The translations under genes and the position numbers were made by a program. From positions 5,146,001-5,210,000 of the forward strand of contig NC_061123.1 of the NCBI RefSeq assembly GCF_905220365.1: a stretch of DNA of 64,000 nucleotides, given 5' to 3'. This document shows, piece by piece, positions 1 through 14,173 of the stretch. Under the pieces are notes generated by a model. The model was not told the DNA's origin and ran no database searches. It saw only the letters and a program-made list of their open reading frames with translations. The stretch is from Vanessa cardui. Taxonomy: Eukaryota > Arthropoda > Insecta > Lepidoptera > Nymphalidae. The first letter of the stretch is position 1, and each line of letters begins with the position of its first letter.

Positions 1-928
1 AGAGCCAGATTAGTTGATTAACTATTTTATTCTTAAAGAAAATACCCAGAAGGCCGATGCACATTTGAAAATCGTGGGTGTTGTAACAATCATTTATAGG
101 TTTCCAGCGCAGCTGCCGACCGCCGGTGCACGCAATGTTTGGAGAAAGATAAAATATACAAAATAGTTCAAGTTGAAAAGAGATGAAAGACAACTTTTAA
201 AGAAAAGGAAAGCGACACGTCTTTAGTCGAGTAAGAAAGGGATGCGTGATCGGAAACCACAAGATGTCTCAATTCCACGAGCCGAACGCTGTGCGGTCCC
301 ACCAGATATACATTTTTTAGAAGTGCATTCTTTATTTTAAAAAGTTAACAAGAAATTGGTAAATATTATATATTTTTTTAAATGTTGTGAAGTTTACTCG
401 TAAAAATGGATGTAAGAAACCACGGAATATAAAAATAAGATGTTATTTTATACAGCTTTCTATACAATATTTTATACGAAATAACACATCATATTATGTC
501 ATACCATGATACTTTTCTATGTCATATAATATTTTAATATATAAAAACATAGGTACACAAAAAACATAAAAAAAACTTAATGTTTTAAATGCCTATATTA
601 TCTCTCCTAACAGAGTGATCAGTGAGCGGCATTCTCCGCGTTGATGTCTCTATCGGCGCCGCTGGCTGCGCGTGCGCAGCCCCGCGCCTTTCCTGCTGTG
701 CCTTAATTGCTTCATCTCGCATACAACCGATTTACATTATACCTACCCATATTATTATTCAGTACATTATCATTAAAGTACAGCTGTTTTGGCTGCTCAA
801 TCTGATGTTATAAAACTTTAGTTTTTCATACAGTTAATGGTTTAAAAACTGATTATTATTTAATACCTATTAAAAAACATAACATACAATATTGTATAAT
901 TTACAGTCTACTGCAAATATAATTCAAA

Positions 929-987
929 TATCAGTACCGTGCAAATAGTTATGGGTATAATACATAACTATTTGCACGGTACTGATA
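929..987. repeat. Perfect 25-bp inverted repeat with 9-base loop
   Basis: Arms 929-953 (TATCAGTACCGTGCAAATAG...) and 963-987 are exact reverse complements. A transcript of either strand would form a strong hairpin. No gene overlaps. Confidence 0.9.
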
Positions 988-1513
988 GAACGAAGACCCC
1001 CCAGAAACTCGAGGCCTTCTGAGAAAACACTACCTCCCTCGACACTGTCGCTGTATGTGAGATAGACCATCAACTACTAATATAAGCTACATACTAATTT
1101 TATTTCATGCTTCATTTGTTTTGTTATTTAAAACGTTGTTTATCACCTTACATGTATAATTTGTTATTGGTTTTGTTACTTATTTAAGCACAATCAAAGC
1201 AGTTTTCGCTGTATATACGAATATTTTGCAAGTTAAGTTTACTACTTGGTACTGATAACGTTATGCTGTAATTTACTGTTGAGATAAAATACTTCCTCTC
1301 AAATTTATGTTCGTTATCAATGACATTTCTTTGCGTAAAGGCCTTTAAAGTACGCGCGGCCTTGATAGTACGCACGATTATCACTAGCCGGCGCCACAGC
1401 TCCGCGCTGCCGCGTTCTCAAACGAATTGACATTCGGAGAAAAACAATCACACGTGCAATATGACAATCGTAATTTGACACTCATACTTTCAGATAAGTA
1501 ATGAACACTTCAC

Positions 1514-1663
1514 CTTTTCGAGTTCAGAGAGAGCTAGTGCGGCGTCCACCCAACTGGTACGTATGTAAAGATCAGCACTGTGGCGCGCCTCGGTGGCGCA
1601 GGGGCTCTCGTGTGCAGCCGTTATCCGAGGATTCGAAGGAGCCTCGGAATCGGGAGCCACCAT
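1514..1663 (-). CDS. Candidate first coding exon of an unrecognised gene
   Basis: The ATG at 1663-1661 has a good context (GATCATGG) and opens 50 codons that end in the donor AAG|GTGAAG at 1514/1513. The translation ends SADLYIRTSWVDAALALSEL and a Glu-Lys pair. Codon use is GC-rich and protein-like, unlike the AT-rich surroundings. The rest of the gene would lie to the left of the window. I do not recognise the protein. The frame opens further upstream to a stop at about 1740, so a start at another codon is possible. It could also be a chance open frame in a GC-rich 5'UTR. Confidence 0.35.
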
Positions 1664-2150
1664 GATCTCGGGGCCAGACTTGTCACCAATATCCTCATGA
1701 AGACGGCCGGAATCCGTCTGGCGGCGCACGCTGTCATATCACTCGCCGCCACATAACCACACACTTGTACACCCGAATTCTTCACTTCTGTTTATCACTA
1801 ACCGAATGAAACACGGAACAATATAGTTTCGATAACTTTGTAATGCCGTAACAACGTCTCGACACTGGCGCGACCCGAGCAGCACTGAATCAAACGCTCG
1901 CTGGATACATGTACTGAATGTTTGTTGAGCCGCCATCATTATTTGGCCGATTATGTTGCCTCTCTTGGGTACGGAATCGGCCGATCGTCGCCGAGAATAG
2001 CCGAAGCTCCAGCCAGAAGACCACACACGTAAATACGTCTTTCTCGCTTTACTTTTGAGAGGAGGGGATGTGACGCAGTAAAATAAAAGCATTGAATGAA
2101 ACTGCATGCGAGAGCTTCACGATAACTTACGCTTAGTACGTTACACATAT
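1664..2150 (-). promoter_or_regulatory. GC-rich segment upstream of the candidate exon, possible 5'UTR/promoter
   Basis: CpG-containing sequence that contrasts with the AT-rich flanks and holds overlapping open frames without family resemblance. A second GC-rich islet follows at 2400-2540. This is what a transcription start region of a minus-strand gene would look like; there is no direct proof. Confidence 0.3.
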
Positions 2151-5100
2151 TACTATTTTATACAAACACTCTAGACGTTGTACACTACAATTAAATATAA
2201 AACCTGATTATTTCTTAAATAGAACGCTACTTACCCTCAAAAGTATGTTTACTCTTGAAATTTAAATCATCAAATCCTTAAATATACCACAAGACGTAAG
2301 CGTTTGCTAGTTAAATATTTTCTGTGTACAAATAATAAAGACGGATCAAACATTTCGGACGCACCATATTATTTTGTTTACAGAGTTTTCTTAGTAAAAA
2401 GTCGAACGATCGCGCCCCTGGCAGGGCGGCGGACTGGTCCTTTGAAGTTACCGACATAAAACGCCGCCGGCGGTGATTTAACTAATGAATTTATTTAGCG
2501 GTCGTGCCGAGAGAGTGCCGCCGAGTCCATCCGCAGGACTATCCGTAGAAAACTACAAATCCATACTGTATGTAACACTATTATCTCAATGTCTATCAAA
2601 AATGGTCTTTCGAGCCAGAAAGGATTGCCTCATAACATGTTCGTGAATTCAGCCGATCGATCAAAATTAACGACAGGTAACAAAACCTCTCTTGTCTTTT
2701 CTCTACTAACGTAAAGAAACAATGAAAGATACGCGCAGATTATAAAAAAGGTTGTATACATAAAGCAGTACGAAGAATTTTTGACAAACGACTTATAAGT
2801 ATTATGTATTATAGAATAGGTAGTATTGAACCCACAATGCTGAAGATAACCCATAATCGTAATAAAACTCTACTAAGTTGGAATCGGCTTACATTTTGGT
2901 GTTAATACCAGTATAAATGTTATGTAAATTGATATAACCAATCCGCTCTGAACGTTGAACATAAAACTTGAACACTCCAATTTTATTATTCTTCTAGTCT
3001 ATTCAATACCGTTCCTTAAAGTTACGTCTAAGGTTGTATCTTATTATATTTATAGTTGGTTTGGTTAATATCTACGGTTTTTTTTAGTTTATTGACATAT
3101 TTTATCAAATGCAAATGGGTTACTTTAATCTTAATCCTCCAAAAGTCGGTCTATGGCTTTTAGTTATATATTTAAGATTGTAAGTATAGTATAAATCTCA
3201 AAAATACCTCATTAGTCTAGTGACTGTCTACTAAGGATGTAAATTGCAAACTGGGATGAGCCTCAGTTTACGAATAAAAATAATGAATCATTAAATGTAG
3301 TAATTCGTAGTATAGAAGTGCACTAAAAGCTCAACCTAACTCAAAGGTGTCGAAGCCTGTGTCATACGCAGGTTTTGACCTCGCCGATCATGTCTAATTT
3401 GTTGTCCTATTGGATTATTAGAATGAAGTAATGTTTTTGGCATTTGCGTTTGCGTATAAACTTTTGCAGTTGATCGTTTCTTGATCATAGTCGTCTTAAC
3501 CATAATCGGTCAGAAGGACATCCTATTTATAAATCTTAGGGATGACATGAAAGCTTCCGATCTATTTTTTTTAATAATAAAACAAATTTCGTATAATGAT
3601 GATGTGTTGAATAATAGAACAACATGTAAAATAAAGACGAACATTAAATTATGTAAAAAAAATAAAACGGAATTGCAACACTATTGTATAAAATTTCACT
3701 TTATCACGAAAAATAGCGGCAACAAGGGGAGTAATTACATGTATCTGTATAATTTATTAAATTCACAAATAAATATGAATGTTTAAAAAATACTAAATTG
3801 TAGAGATAATTTTCATAGCATAGCATAGCTCGAATATCTAACGGCGGAAAATGGCGATGATAGCTAATTTCATCAATATTAAAAATAAAATGATAAATAT
3901 TGACGACACGGCTGACAGCACCAGTCATTGGAGACTTTTATATAGGACATTTTTGAAGACATCAGCTATCACGGTGGTGATAAATTTGAAATATACTTAT
4001 TTCAAATGATACGATGCCGGCTTAGGCTAGAATAAATATATCATAAAGATTTAAATCCGGGCAAGCGCTACTAAGTTTTTTTTTTAAATTGTCAGTGTGC
4101 TTAGTGATTATGGAACTGTTACTTGTAAATGTAGCAGAATTGTAGAGTAAGTTTCGAAACCTTCCCATGCAGGGAAGTGGCTTATGCCGACCAGTAAGGT
4201 GTTTAAAAACTTGTACTTTTGATTGATCATTTTTATAAACGATTTTTTGCTATTTAAAACTACTATTCTATATCCGTAGTTTTCAACGGCTTTTTTCTGG
4301 CCATATAAATGTTGACGTCAAGCTTACAAATTATATTCGTGAATAGACTGGATACTTATTATAGCCAACATATGCTGTATACATATATCTTGTGACAAAT
4401 ATAATAATATAATAAAAAAATAAATATAATAATATTTACTTACATATATACAAAAAAGTATTATTAAATTCCTCGACTATTAAGTAAAATCTGTGAGAAA
4501 AAAAGTTTCTAGGTCGATGGAAGTAATATTATATATAGACTAATGACCCACACTGGCTTCCCACAGGCGCAATTCTGATACTAAATGTACTAAATAATGT
4601 CATTATATACAGAAATCATAGCTTTTTGTCTTTAGGCAACACAAATAAGTCCCTACACTTAAAATCTTTAATATCTTCGAAAATATTCATTTAAATCACT
4701 GAGTGTCCATAAAGGGTCATATTTATCGGTATAGTGTATTTAAGATACTTTTTTAGATAAGGATTAATGATGCTTAAATACACTTTGAAAATAAGTCATT
4801 ATTTCTCTTGAAAAGTAAAGGATATTTTTTATTAGTTTTTATAGGGACAACTCCTTGGCTCAGCCACCCTTTGCAACGTAAGCCCCTAAAAATGTGTCGA
4901 TTTACGACATCACATTAGAAAATTTTAAAATAATAAGTATTTCGCTACAATATTGTGCATGTATAAAACCATAAACATTCCTCTTGAATCACTCAACCTA
5001 TGGTATGAAAACCGCATCAAAATCCGTTATGTACTTTTAAAGATCTAAGCATACACATGAAAAAACAGCGGTAAGCTACTTTGTTTTATACTAAGTAATA

Positions 5101-5520
5101 ATATGTAATTACTGAGTACAAAATGTGATTCTATTAAAAGTTTCTCGTCCTAAAAAAAATACATCAACGAATAATTAAGTAGTTAAATAATGCATAGGTG
5201 GATTCGAGAAATAAATACATGATAATTAAAAGTGCGAACACTTTGTATTTCTAATAAATAAAAGACTCGTTAATACCCAGTGATCGCAAGTCGCGCCGTT
5301 AAGTACATATCAATGGCGTTTAATATTATTCTTCCCACCTATCAACTGGTCATTAATATGTCAATTTGACAAATGTACCGACATAAATCAAAGCGCCGCG
5401 GCATACACCGTCTGAATCTACGATCGCTGGCTGCGCGATTTAGGATCCCACAAGCGTTTGCGTAAAGCTCGCTGTAGTTTTAGCGAAGTCTAATGCGATT
5501 CATTGAATATTTACCACTAG
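2151..5520. other. Intergenic, nothing coding seen
   Basis: AT-rich DNA with a GC-rich islet at 2400-2540 and a decayed family E repeat at 4548-5100. No gene, RNA gene or transposon core recognised. Confidence 0.5.
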
Positions 5521-5672
5521 TTATCGCCCGCGGCTTCGCTCGCGTTATAAGTGTGTTAAGCAAAAAAGTAGCCTATGTCCTTCCTTGGTTAAATTCGGTT
5601 TAATGGTTTGGTCTGACAGAAGAGCGACAGACAAACAGACAGACAGAGTTACTTTCACATTTATAATAATAG
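5521..5672 (+). repeat. Family F repeat (CCCGCGGCTTCGCTCGCGT type)
   Basis: Begins GCCCGCGGCTTCGCTCGCG and ends ACAGACAGAGTTACTTTCAC plus an AT-rich tail. Related copies: 21590-21770 and 32187-32390 (plus), 37155-37340 and probably 63640-63800 (minus). It is a widespread lepidopteran retroposon tail. Confidence 0.65.
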
Positions 5673-5689
5673 ATTTTTATTGAAATGTT

Positions 5690-5880
5690 TCAGGAGATTA
5701 GGTGATGAGCCAGTGTAACTACAGGCACAAGGGACATAACATCTTAGTTCCCAAGATTGGTGGCACATTGACGATGTGAGGAATAGTAAATATTATAAAC
5801 GTCATTGTCTGTGGATGATGGTGATCACTTATAATCAGGTGGCCTAATGCTCGTCCGCCAACCTAGACCATTTAAAATAA
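5690..5880 (+). repeat. Interspersed repeat family B, copy 1 (5'-truncated)
   Basis: Shares GAGCCAGTGTAACTACAGGC through GGTGGC and GCTCGTCCGCCAACC with the copies at 8737 and 24300. It directly follows a family F repeat. Confidence 0.7.
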
Positions 5881-8736
5881 AAGGATTATAAAGTTGTATC
5901 TTATCAGTGAGCTATCACGAGTATTGTTTGTGCTTACAACTAAATATAAAATACACATTACATTTGAACCTGCTGATTGTTTTAATACAACAGAGCAACA
6001 CTGTCTGAATATCTACCCCAAATTAGCAGACAGAATATTTACCATTTATTAAGAACTGTCAAAGTATTCTCATAATATAATTTTGACAAACTATAACATC
6101 ATTTAGAATTTAATAATAAACATCTCATACTCTATTTCAATCGTAGGTGGCAAAAAATACAAATAATCAAAATTTAGCATCAAATTGACGCGATACAATA
6201 CGTCGAGATCTTGATTAAACTATGATATTCAGAATGTACTCATATTTGCGGTAAAATGGCGTTTTGAATTTGCTATCGAAATTTTGAAAGTAAAATAAGT
6301 CGTTAAATGTTTAGTATTGTATTATAAATAAAGATATATTAACCATAAACACTTAGCAGTACACAATATAGCTGAGTTTTTTAGAAATCGCATGAAATAC
6401 GAAAATGTAAGGTTTGTATAATATATATTTATTCCTACTTAGATTTGAATATGCTCTAGCTTAACACTTCAAGCTACGTTAAAGTTTCTCGTTACCGAAC
6501 CGCATTCTTAGTCGTGTCGTAATTGCATTATAATTAGTTTTCAATTATTAATATTAACTCATTGCGTAATCCATCCGCTATTTTGAATGGATAACTAGTT
6601 ACGTACAGTTCTCTAGCTACGATTAAGACAAAACTTTTACGCTTGAATACCTCTAATTTATATTCAAAACAAGTTTGTCCAATTATGCGTGGGCCCGAGG
6701 TGATTAATCTGAAGTATTATTTAAATAATCGTCAATTATTTAACAGCTATTTTGTAATAAACGTGATTAAATTAAATACGTTTTAGTAGCTTATGTTTGA
6801 TTACTATTTTTCCGTTCCTAATTAAACCGAATGTAGTTTAACAATGAACATGAGTCATGTGTGGTACGGGACAGCGAAATGGTTAATATTGATCAATGTG
6901 ATACTTTATTTAAAAGAAGTATCAAACCAAGAGATCTGTTCGTATCTGAAACATCTAGCCGCTTTCATCATAATCAAATAAGTAAAGTTGATTAAATATT
7001 AATAGTATATAAATTAAGCTTAAGGTTTCGTGAGCTATTTTTCAAACTTGAAAAACATTTTTTTTAGTATAATTAATTTATTAATTGTCTAGAAATATTT
7101 CATAAATATTTGTGATTGTTTTGACATTGTTTGATTAGAGAACGCATTTCATTCCGAAACTAGAATCTAAAATAATATCTAACATCTGTCTCATTTAAAT
7201 ACGTAGTTTAAAAACAAGAGAGAAATATAATATTAGCATAATTCATTCAAAATTATTCTTTATTCAATTATACATGATGAACCAATTAAACACGCATTCC
7301 TGGTAAAATATTTTCATACTTGCTTATTAACAAAAATAACAAAAAGCTTGCTTTGCGGCTTTTATTGAATATTTATAATAAAATTATTATCTAGTTATAA
7401 ATATTAATGAATAATAAGGCAAGCACCATTATACTTATACTGTAAAAATGGTTACTTATAAATGGTTGAGAAATCACATTATAAAATAACACCTTTATTA
7501 AACACCTCTTATCCTGGTACATGTTACAGAATATGCGGTAGTCGATGATACAATCATACGTTATAATGGCCCAGTATCGTATCCGATTACGAGGATAATA
7601 AATCGATTTAAAGGTTCAGTCAAATAAGTTATACGAGCGAATTAATGCTACAGCTACACCTGACGACAACGCGATTTCACAATAGCCTTCCGAGAATTTC
7701 TGGGAGCGTAAATGTTTCTATTGATTCAAACTTACTAAGAGTCAAGAATGCAACGAGATCTACCCTGTGATATTAAGCACCGCAAATATACGGCGGAACG
7801 CAAACCAAATTATTCAGTAGAGCCGTTATTGCTATGGTATTAAAGATCATTTTCAATTGAACGAGTGGAATGAAGAAATAATGTTTTATGTTTCCTTCGG
7901 GGTGGTTTACCTCGGACATTTTGACACTTTGGGCGAAAACGCAGCGGGGCGTCTCTCTATGCATCTTCTAGGAACGTCGCGAGGGACGAGATTGAGACCA
8001 CTATGTTAAACATTTCAATTATAAGAATCGAGGACGTGGATACCTTTACTATTCGAGTTAATAATACAGTGATTTAGTTGAATGGTTTCCATAAGAGAAT
8101 ATAATAACCTCAATCAACATTTTTTGGAATCGTAATAGCTATCGCGTGAAGCTTTGCGATGGACAATCATGACATGCGGCCTTAAGAATACTGTATCAGT
8201 TTAATTCTTAATTATCTTTTATTACAAATTTATTTGAATGATGTTGTTTTATTATTTATTTACTAAAATAAGAATACTTAACGTATATGTAAAATGAAAT
8301 TATTAAAAATTTAAAAACAAAAAAAAATATTTTAAATGTTGCCACAAATAAAACTAACAACAACAAGGGAAGAAACAACAAAACAAAGTAAGTAAAGTTT
8401 GGGATTAAGCGACGGAATTCTTTAAATTAATATTAATTTATTTAGTGGTGTAGAACATAATTGTATGCCACCAGTCTTGCTAAAACAGGAGGATACCGAT
8501 ACAAGAAGATTGTGTTATCAAAAGAATACATATATTAAAGTCGTTAAATATCTATCTTCAGTTGTAGAATCTCTCAAAACAGATACTTATTATATTTTTT
8601 TGTCATTTGGATTGGAATCGCGCAAGTGAAATATTCTTAAATTTTAAAATAAATTCGCGTGATAACCGATTTTAGTTGCAACATTTACTTCTTGATTAGG
8701 ATTACGATTGCTATTACATTGATATTACTTTTACTT

Positions 8737-9008
8737 AGTGGTAGAGCTTTGTGCAAGCCCGTCTGGATAGGTACCACCCACTCATCAGTTATTCTACCAA
8801 ACAACAGTACTCAGAATTGTTGTGTTCCGGTTTGAAGGGTGAGTGAGCCAGTGTAACTACAGGCACAAGGGACATAACATCTTAGTTCCCAAGGTTGGTG
8901 GCACATTGACGATATAAGGAATAGTTAATATGTCTTACAGCTTCATTGTCTATGGGTGATGGTGATCACTTACCATCAGGTGGCCCATTAGCTCGTCCGC
9001 CAACCAAT
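8737..9008 (+). repeat. Interspersed repeat family B (lepidopteran type), copy 2
   Basis: Begins near GGTAGAGCTTTGTGCAAGCC and ends at TCAGGTGGCCCATTAGCTCG. It shares the core GAGCCAGTGTAACTACAGGC with 5700-5880 (partial, plus) and 24300-24575 (minus). It is a dispersed non-coding retroposon; its class is not determined. Confidence 0.75.
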
Positions 9009-9224
9009 ACTATAAAAAAAGACATAAGATCCCTTAGATTTGAGCATTTCATGCTATTCTGACACACCTAAGAGTAATAATTACAATAACTTTAAGTTAT
9101 AATACAACACTTAACTACTTATATCCACTTTAATTTTACTTCCAAAATTCCCATAACAGTTCAGAGCAAATCCAGCTCAATAAAGCTGACTCATTAGAGA
9201 GCTTTATTCACTAACTACCGACCG

Positions 9225-9484
9225 GTCCCGGCTTCGCACGAGTGCAATACTGATACTAAATATACTACAGAATTTGTTTATTGACGACATCACATTTCAG
9301 ACTTCTAAATTTGTCAGTGTTTCTTTACTATGTTGTCCACATTATATACAAAAACCTTCCTCTGGAATCACTCTATTTATTAAAAAAAAAACTGCAACAA
9401 AATCCGTTGCGTAGTTTTAAAGATTTAAGCAAATATAGTCATATAGAGACAGGGAAAGCGACTTTGTTTTATACTATGTAGTGA
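9225..9484 (+). repeat. Family E repeat (CCCGGCTTCGCACG ... TTTGTTTTATACTATGTAGT)
   Basis: Shares both ends and the middle (AAAATCCGTTGCGTAGTTTT) with 40415-40640 (plus), 45838-46120 (minus, UBE3C intron 4) and a decayed copy at about 4548-5100. Non-coding. Confidence 0.6.
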
Positions 9485-12400
9485 TAACATTGATGCGATG
9501 TCATTACCTCGTAATTTTATGTTCGGAATTTTGTATACATAACCATACTATAGACTCTATTCTAAAGACGTAATAAATAGGCATATAGCATATAGGTAAT
9601 TTAGAAACCTATTTGAAACAAGTACATCTTGTAACGTAATTGTAGGAATACAAAAAACTTATTAGTATTCAAGTAATTTTAGGTTTCTCATCTGAATGTC
9701 AACGCTTAAGTTGTATCAATTGGGCGTTTAAATATGTTCAGTTCAAAATTGTTTAGTGATTCCGGTCACTGACCAGGGTCTGCTTAGTAAATTTGTTGAG
9801 TACGTCTAGACTCAACAGACATTGACGAATTTATAGGCGTGTTCCCTCGTGCTGACTTGAATTTTAGCCAATGCTTATGTATTTAGGTTCGCCATTATTT
9901 TTGATTCCTACGGACTATGTGTTCTTAGCAGGAAAATGGGAATAATTTTATTTTTTGGTAAACTTAATGATATGTGCTTGGCAATTTTTATCAGCACTTT
10001 TTATATTATACATTAGGTATATAAGAATCTTTAGGGTAATGCATACAACCTACAAGTTCTTGGAGCATTTTTGTCTTAAAATCAATTCCACGTGAGCGAA
10101 CCCGCGATATTTGCTGGTTATTTATATTTTAACTAATATTAAATAGTCAAGAACGTAGGTGCTTAACGTGAAGGTGTTTTGAAAGAAATTCTTCAGAAAT
10201 TACATGTTTGAATATATTCATATATTTTAAAAGAAAAACCATTGAGGCCTATTGTTCTTGACCATATTATTTCTATCCATCTATCTAAATTGGTTAAGTT
10301 GTTTTTCAACTAGGTAACACAAAAAATAACTTATCATTTATTAATTCATATATATTGTGCGTCATTATATACATTTTAACGACGTTACAAAACCTTTGAA
10401 ATTTGTCCTTCTGACACCAGCAAGATCGTAAAAGTATAGTCGAAACATGATCAGAATTACATTATTTGTTATTATATACAGCAATATATAAACGTTACAA
10501 TGTGTTATGTTTGCCAATAATGTTTCAGAATAAATGATTATGTGAAATCGCGTGACTGCTGTATCGCGTATGTTGTACATACGCAGACGGTATCCCATAA
10601 AATCCATAGCATACTTCGCGAAACAGTCGTAAAACCTGCCAAATACTGCGAACATTGGAAACAATAAAACGTACTGTACGTATCTGTTCGTACCTACAGA
10701 CAAGACAGCAAGACAAACGTCTTTGTATGAATCTAGCAATATTTGATCACTAACTCATTTACAATTAACTTCGTTTACGTTTACTTAGCAGATAAAAGGC
10801 CTGTTATTTTGGTATATTGATATTTATCCCCCATACCAATAATAAATACCCAAAGCATAATTCCACGGAGGCTGGTATCGTGCTCCTCTATAGGTGGAAA
10901 TCAATTTTTTAACTTGGATTCTGGAAACGGAGAACACCGGATTTGTATAAGTTTTAAAACAAACTTTAATGATAACTTGATTGTTTATCATCTTTTATAA
11001 CAGCTTGTTCAAGGTTGTATGAATTCGACGAAGAATACGAACGACGAATTACCTTTAGAAGAGTTTAAGTAGCATAACTGTACAATAAAACAAATAATAA
11101 ATTACGCGGGTAGAGCGGCGACAATCTGCTAGTTACTTTTATATGGTGACGTCCTTTTATAGTTTCAATTAAAAATGTTTCTCACATAGATCTGATCCTT
11201 ATAAGGCTTACGCCTTATAGAGTTACTTATGAAATACCAACGTCATCAAACATCGTTTTACTCGGTAAATTAAAAATCAGGTTCCTAGTAACTATTGTAG
11301 AGAATACTAAACATGCTATTAGGGGCATACCTTTCACATGTCGACTCAACAAGAAACAAAGATAGGAAGTTTTTTGATCTGTAAAATTAAAAAGAGAGAT
11401 ATTACTATTTTAAAAAGGATTAAAAGTAAAGTTGATTTAAAAAAAAACATAAAAATACGAAATGTCTAATTATATTAAGTTATAAGATTTACGTGCTAGT
11501 GCTATTGAGTATTTTACTTTTTCTGTTGTCAATGCTCAAAGGATTATTTTCAACAAATATTTTGTTTACTTGTTACATTTAATTTTAGAAGTCTTTAATG
11601 AAGTCTACCACTAAACTACGTCGATATATACGTTTGTTATGAATTTTTCAATCTTTAATGAAAATGAAAATTCCGTATACAATAAGTGTCTTTTAAAAAA
11701 AAAATCAGACAGAGTATATCTTGCGAATAACTCTCTACGGCTAGCCTGTAAATCTATAGATCCTTAGGCAGTAGAATAAAGAGTTATTGGATTTTTACAT
11801 TGAACAATTCAGAGCTCATGCAGAAGCTTGGCTTGATCTGTTAGCCCTGTTCTAAACTCTGTCTGGTCAAGTCCAACTTTCCGTACTATCATATGAGAGT
11901 AAGCGTACATGCATTGTAAGACAAATCGGTTAAAAGGGCATTAATATCGTCATCATTGTCAATTGTTTTAAAATTAAATCAAATTAATTTATCATATCAT
12001 GACTATTTTAATAGTATCCTCCCATACGACAAACCACTTCAATGGTTTCATTCGTGAGGTACAGATGAAAATCAATTTCAAACAATACGCTCATTGATAA
12101 AGAACAAATTTGTTTGATAAAATCACTTTCATGACTTAGCTCGAATTTGAAGCGCATGATTTCGAATCGAGTGTTACTCTCACGATGATGAAAATCTGTG
12201 GCCTAATACACATTCATAATACGTAAATATGTCTCAATATTTGGCGGTAATCGTCGTCAGACCTTTAAATGTATATGTATTAACTTCGCTAATTTTTAAT
12301 TGACCGAAAATCCAAAAAGAATGTGTGATTATTATTCGTATCCGAATGATAAAAAAGCTAACCTTGCTAATAACTGGTTTAAGTCCACTTATAAATAGCT

Positions 12401-13610
12401 TACTTAGCAAATCACTGCTTTCTTAACGATATATATAAATTAAACATCAAAAGCTACTAATCCATTAAAAGTCTTAACTTCAATCCGCAGACGAGAAATT
12501 ACCTTCAAACACGCTCTCATTCCGGTCTTAAATCGGTTGCCGTCCAAAATAAAGGCAAGTAAATAAATTATAATTTAGCTTTAATAGCCCCGCTTCGTGG
12601 GTGGTCGGAGAGCGGGACACCTAATTGGATAAATTGCTCTGTTAGATACGATAAGCAGTATTAAACAAATTGTTGCTTACTCGCATTGTGTAACGTGTAA
12701 CGACCGAGCGCCTAAGTTGCGAACTCAACCGATTATCTACAGAGATATTGAATATTGCGCCGTTTTCATCCAGTAATAATGAAAGGGAATTAATACAATC
12801 TCTGTCAGACTTACATGTATTTACTAAGGATTCTGTTTAAAATGTAGATTAAAATAGATCACCACAACGCTGCTCCGTGTGTTCAATAAGTTTGATCAAT
12901 TTGTTAAATTAAAAATATAAAGTTAAATTCAAGTAGACTCAAAGCATGATTGAATGGTCGTTTGACAAGTTTAGATTAAAAAAAAAAAAAAACGAAAAGT
13001 ATATGGAAGTTACTCATCTCCTTTTTGTTTGATTGCATACGTTTATTTAAAATACAATTTATATGACATATCTCTGCGTAAGTATAATTCGTGTAATGTG
13101 TCATCAGATGATAATATTAATCGATTATGATCTGGCAACATTATTTGTCAATTAAATTAAATTTAAGATGACATTTATTTTTACGTTAATGCAATGTTTT
13201 AACAAAATATTATTAAATCAACTTACAGAGCAATATATTACGTAGTAACTTTATACGTATTTTGCTGAAAAAAAATCGCTTCATTCTCTTCCGCCATGTA
13301 ACACTAATTCAAAGAACTCGAATATTATTCTCATACGGTTTTCATTTCAATGAAAGAGCTGAGCGATGCGTTCAATCGTTTCTATATAAACCATCGATTA
13401 CAATGTATCATAGTTGGTAGCTACACGTTGGGTGGTCCAGTTGACGTCTCTATACGCCGTCCTGGCCTGAACAGGCATCTAAATGTCCTTATTAAATGTC
13501 CTTATTAATTCACTACATCTGCCACTTTGCTAACTAGGGTAACCATGTTTCTTGGAACTTGTGTATACATGCTAACAATACGTACTTACGCCAATATAAA
13601 TTAACATGTT
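9485..13610. other. Intergenic, nothing coding seen
   Basis: AT-rich; scattered short open frames without codon bias or family resemblance. It may hold regulatory DNA, but nothing specific is visible. Confidence 0.5.
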
Positions 13611-13850
13611 ACTTTCATGAGTACCTGTTGACTTCCAAGCAGGATATATTTATTTAAATAATTGTATTTAACTAACATGACTTTGTATTTTTTAAATGTT
13701 AAAAAAGAGTAACTACTGAGTTTCTTGCCGGTTCCTCTCGGTAGAATTTACTTTCCGAATCGGTGGTAGCTTCCCGTAATTGTAAAATGACGATTCAAAA
13801 GTGCTTGTAATAGCCTAATTGAATAAAGTTTATTTTGATTTGAATTAATT
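13611..13850 (+). repeat. LINE-like 3' end, copy 1
   Basis: Shares GTACCTGTTGACTTCCAAGC, TGAGTTTCTTGCCGGTTC and a terminal GAATAAAGTTTATTTTGATT with 32870-33115 and 34572-34990. The fixed 3' end with AATAAA and variable 5' truncation fit a non-LTR retrotransposon tail. No reverse transcriptase is present. Confidence 0.7.
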
Positions 13851-13868
13851 TTTAATTAATACCAAACC

Positions 13869-14173
13869 GAGATGGCCCAGTGGTGCCACGTGTTGAACGT
13901 GAATCTTAACCGATGATTGTGGTTTCAAACCCAGACAAGCACCACTGAATATTAATGTGCTTATAATTCATCTCGAGCTCTACGGTGAAGGAAAACATCG
14001 TTAGGAAACCTGCATGTGTTTAATTTCATATAAATTCAGCCACATGTGTATTCCACCAACACGCATTGGAATAGCGTGGTGAAATATGTTCTGCCTTCTG
14101 CTCAAAGGAAGAGGATGCCTTAGCCCAGAAGTGCGAGGCTGAGTGGCAGGCCCAGAGGTTGTTGTTGTTGTTT
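13869..14173 (+). mobile_element. SINE family A, copy 1
   Basis: Same family, plus orientation, with A-box-like GATGGCCCAGTGGT, B-box-like GGTTTCAAACCC, body and a (GTT)n tail at 14160-14173. It lies directly after a LINE 3' fragment. Target duplications are not clear. Confidence 0.88.
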
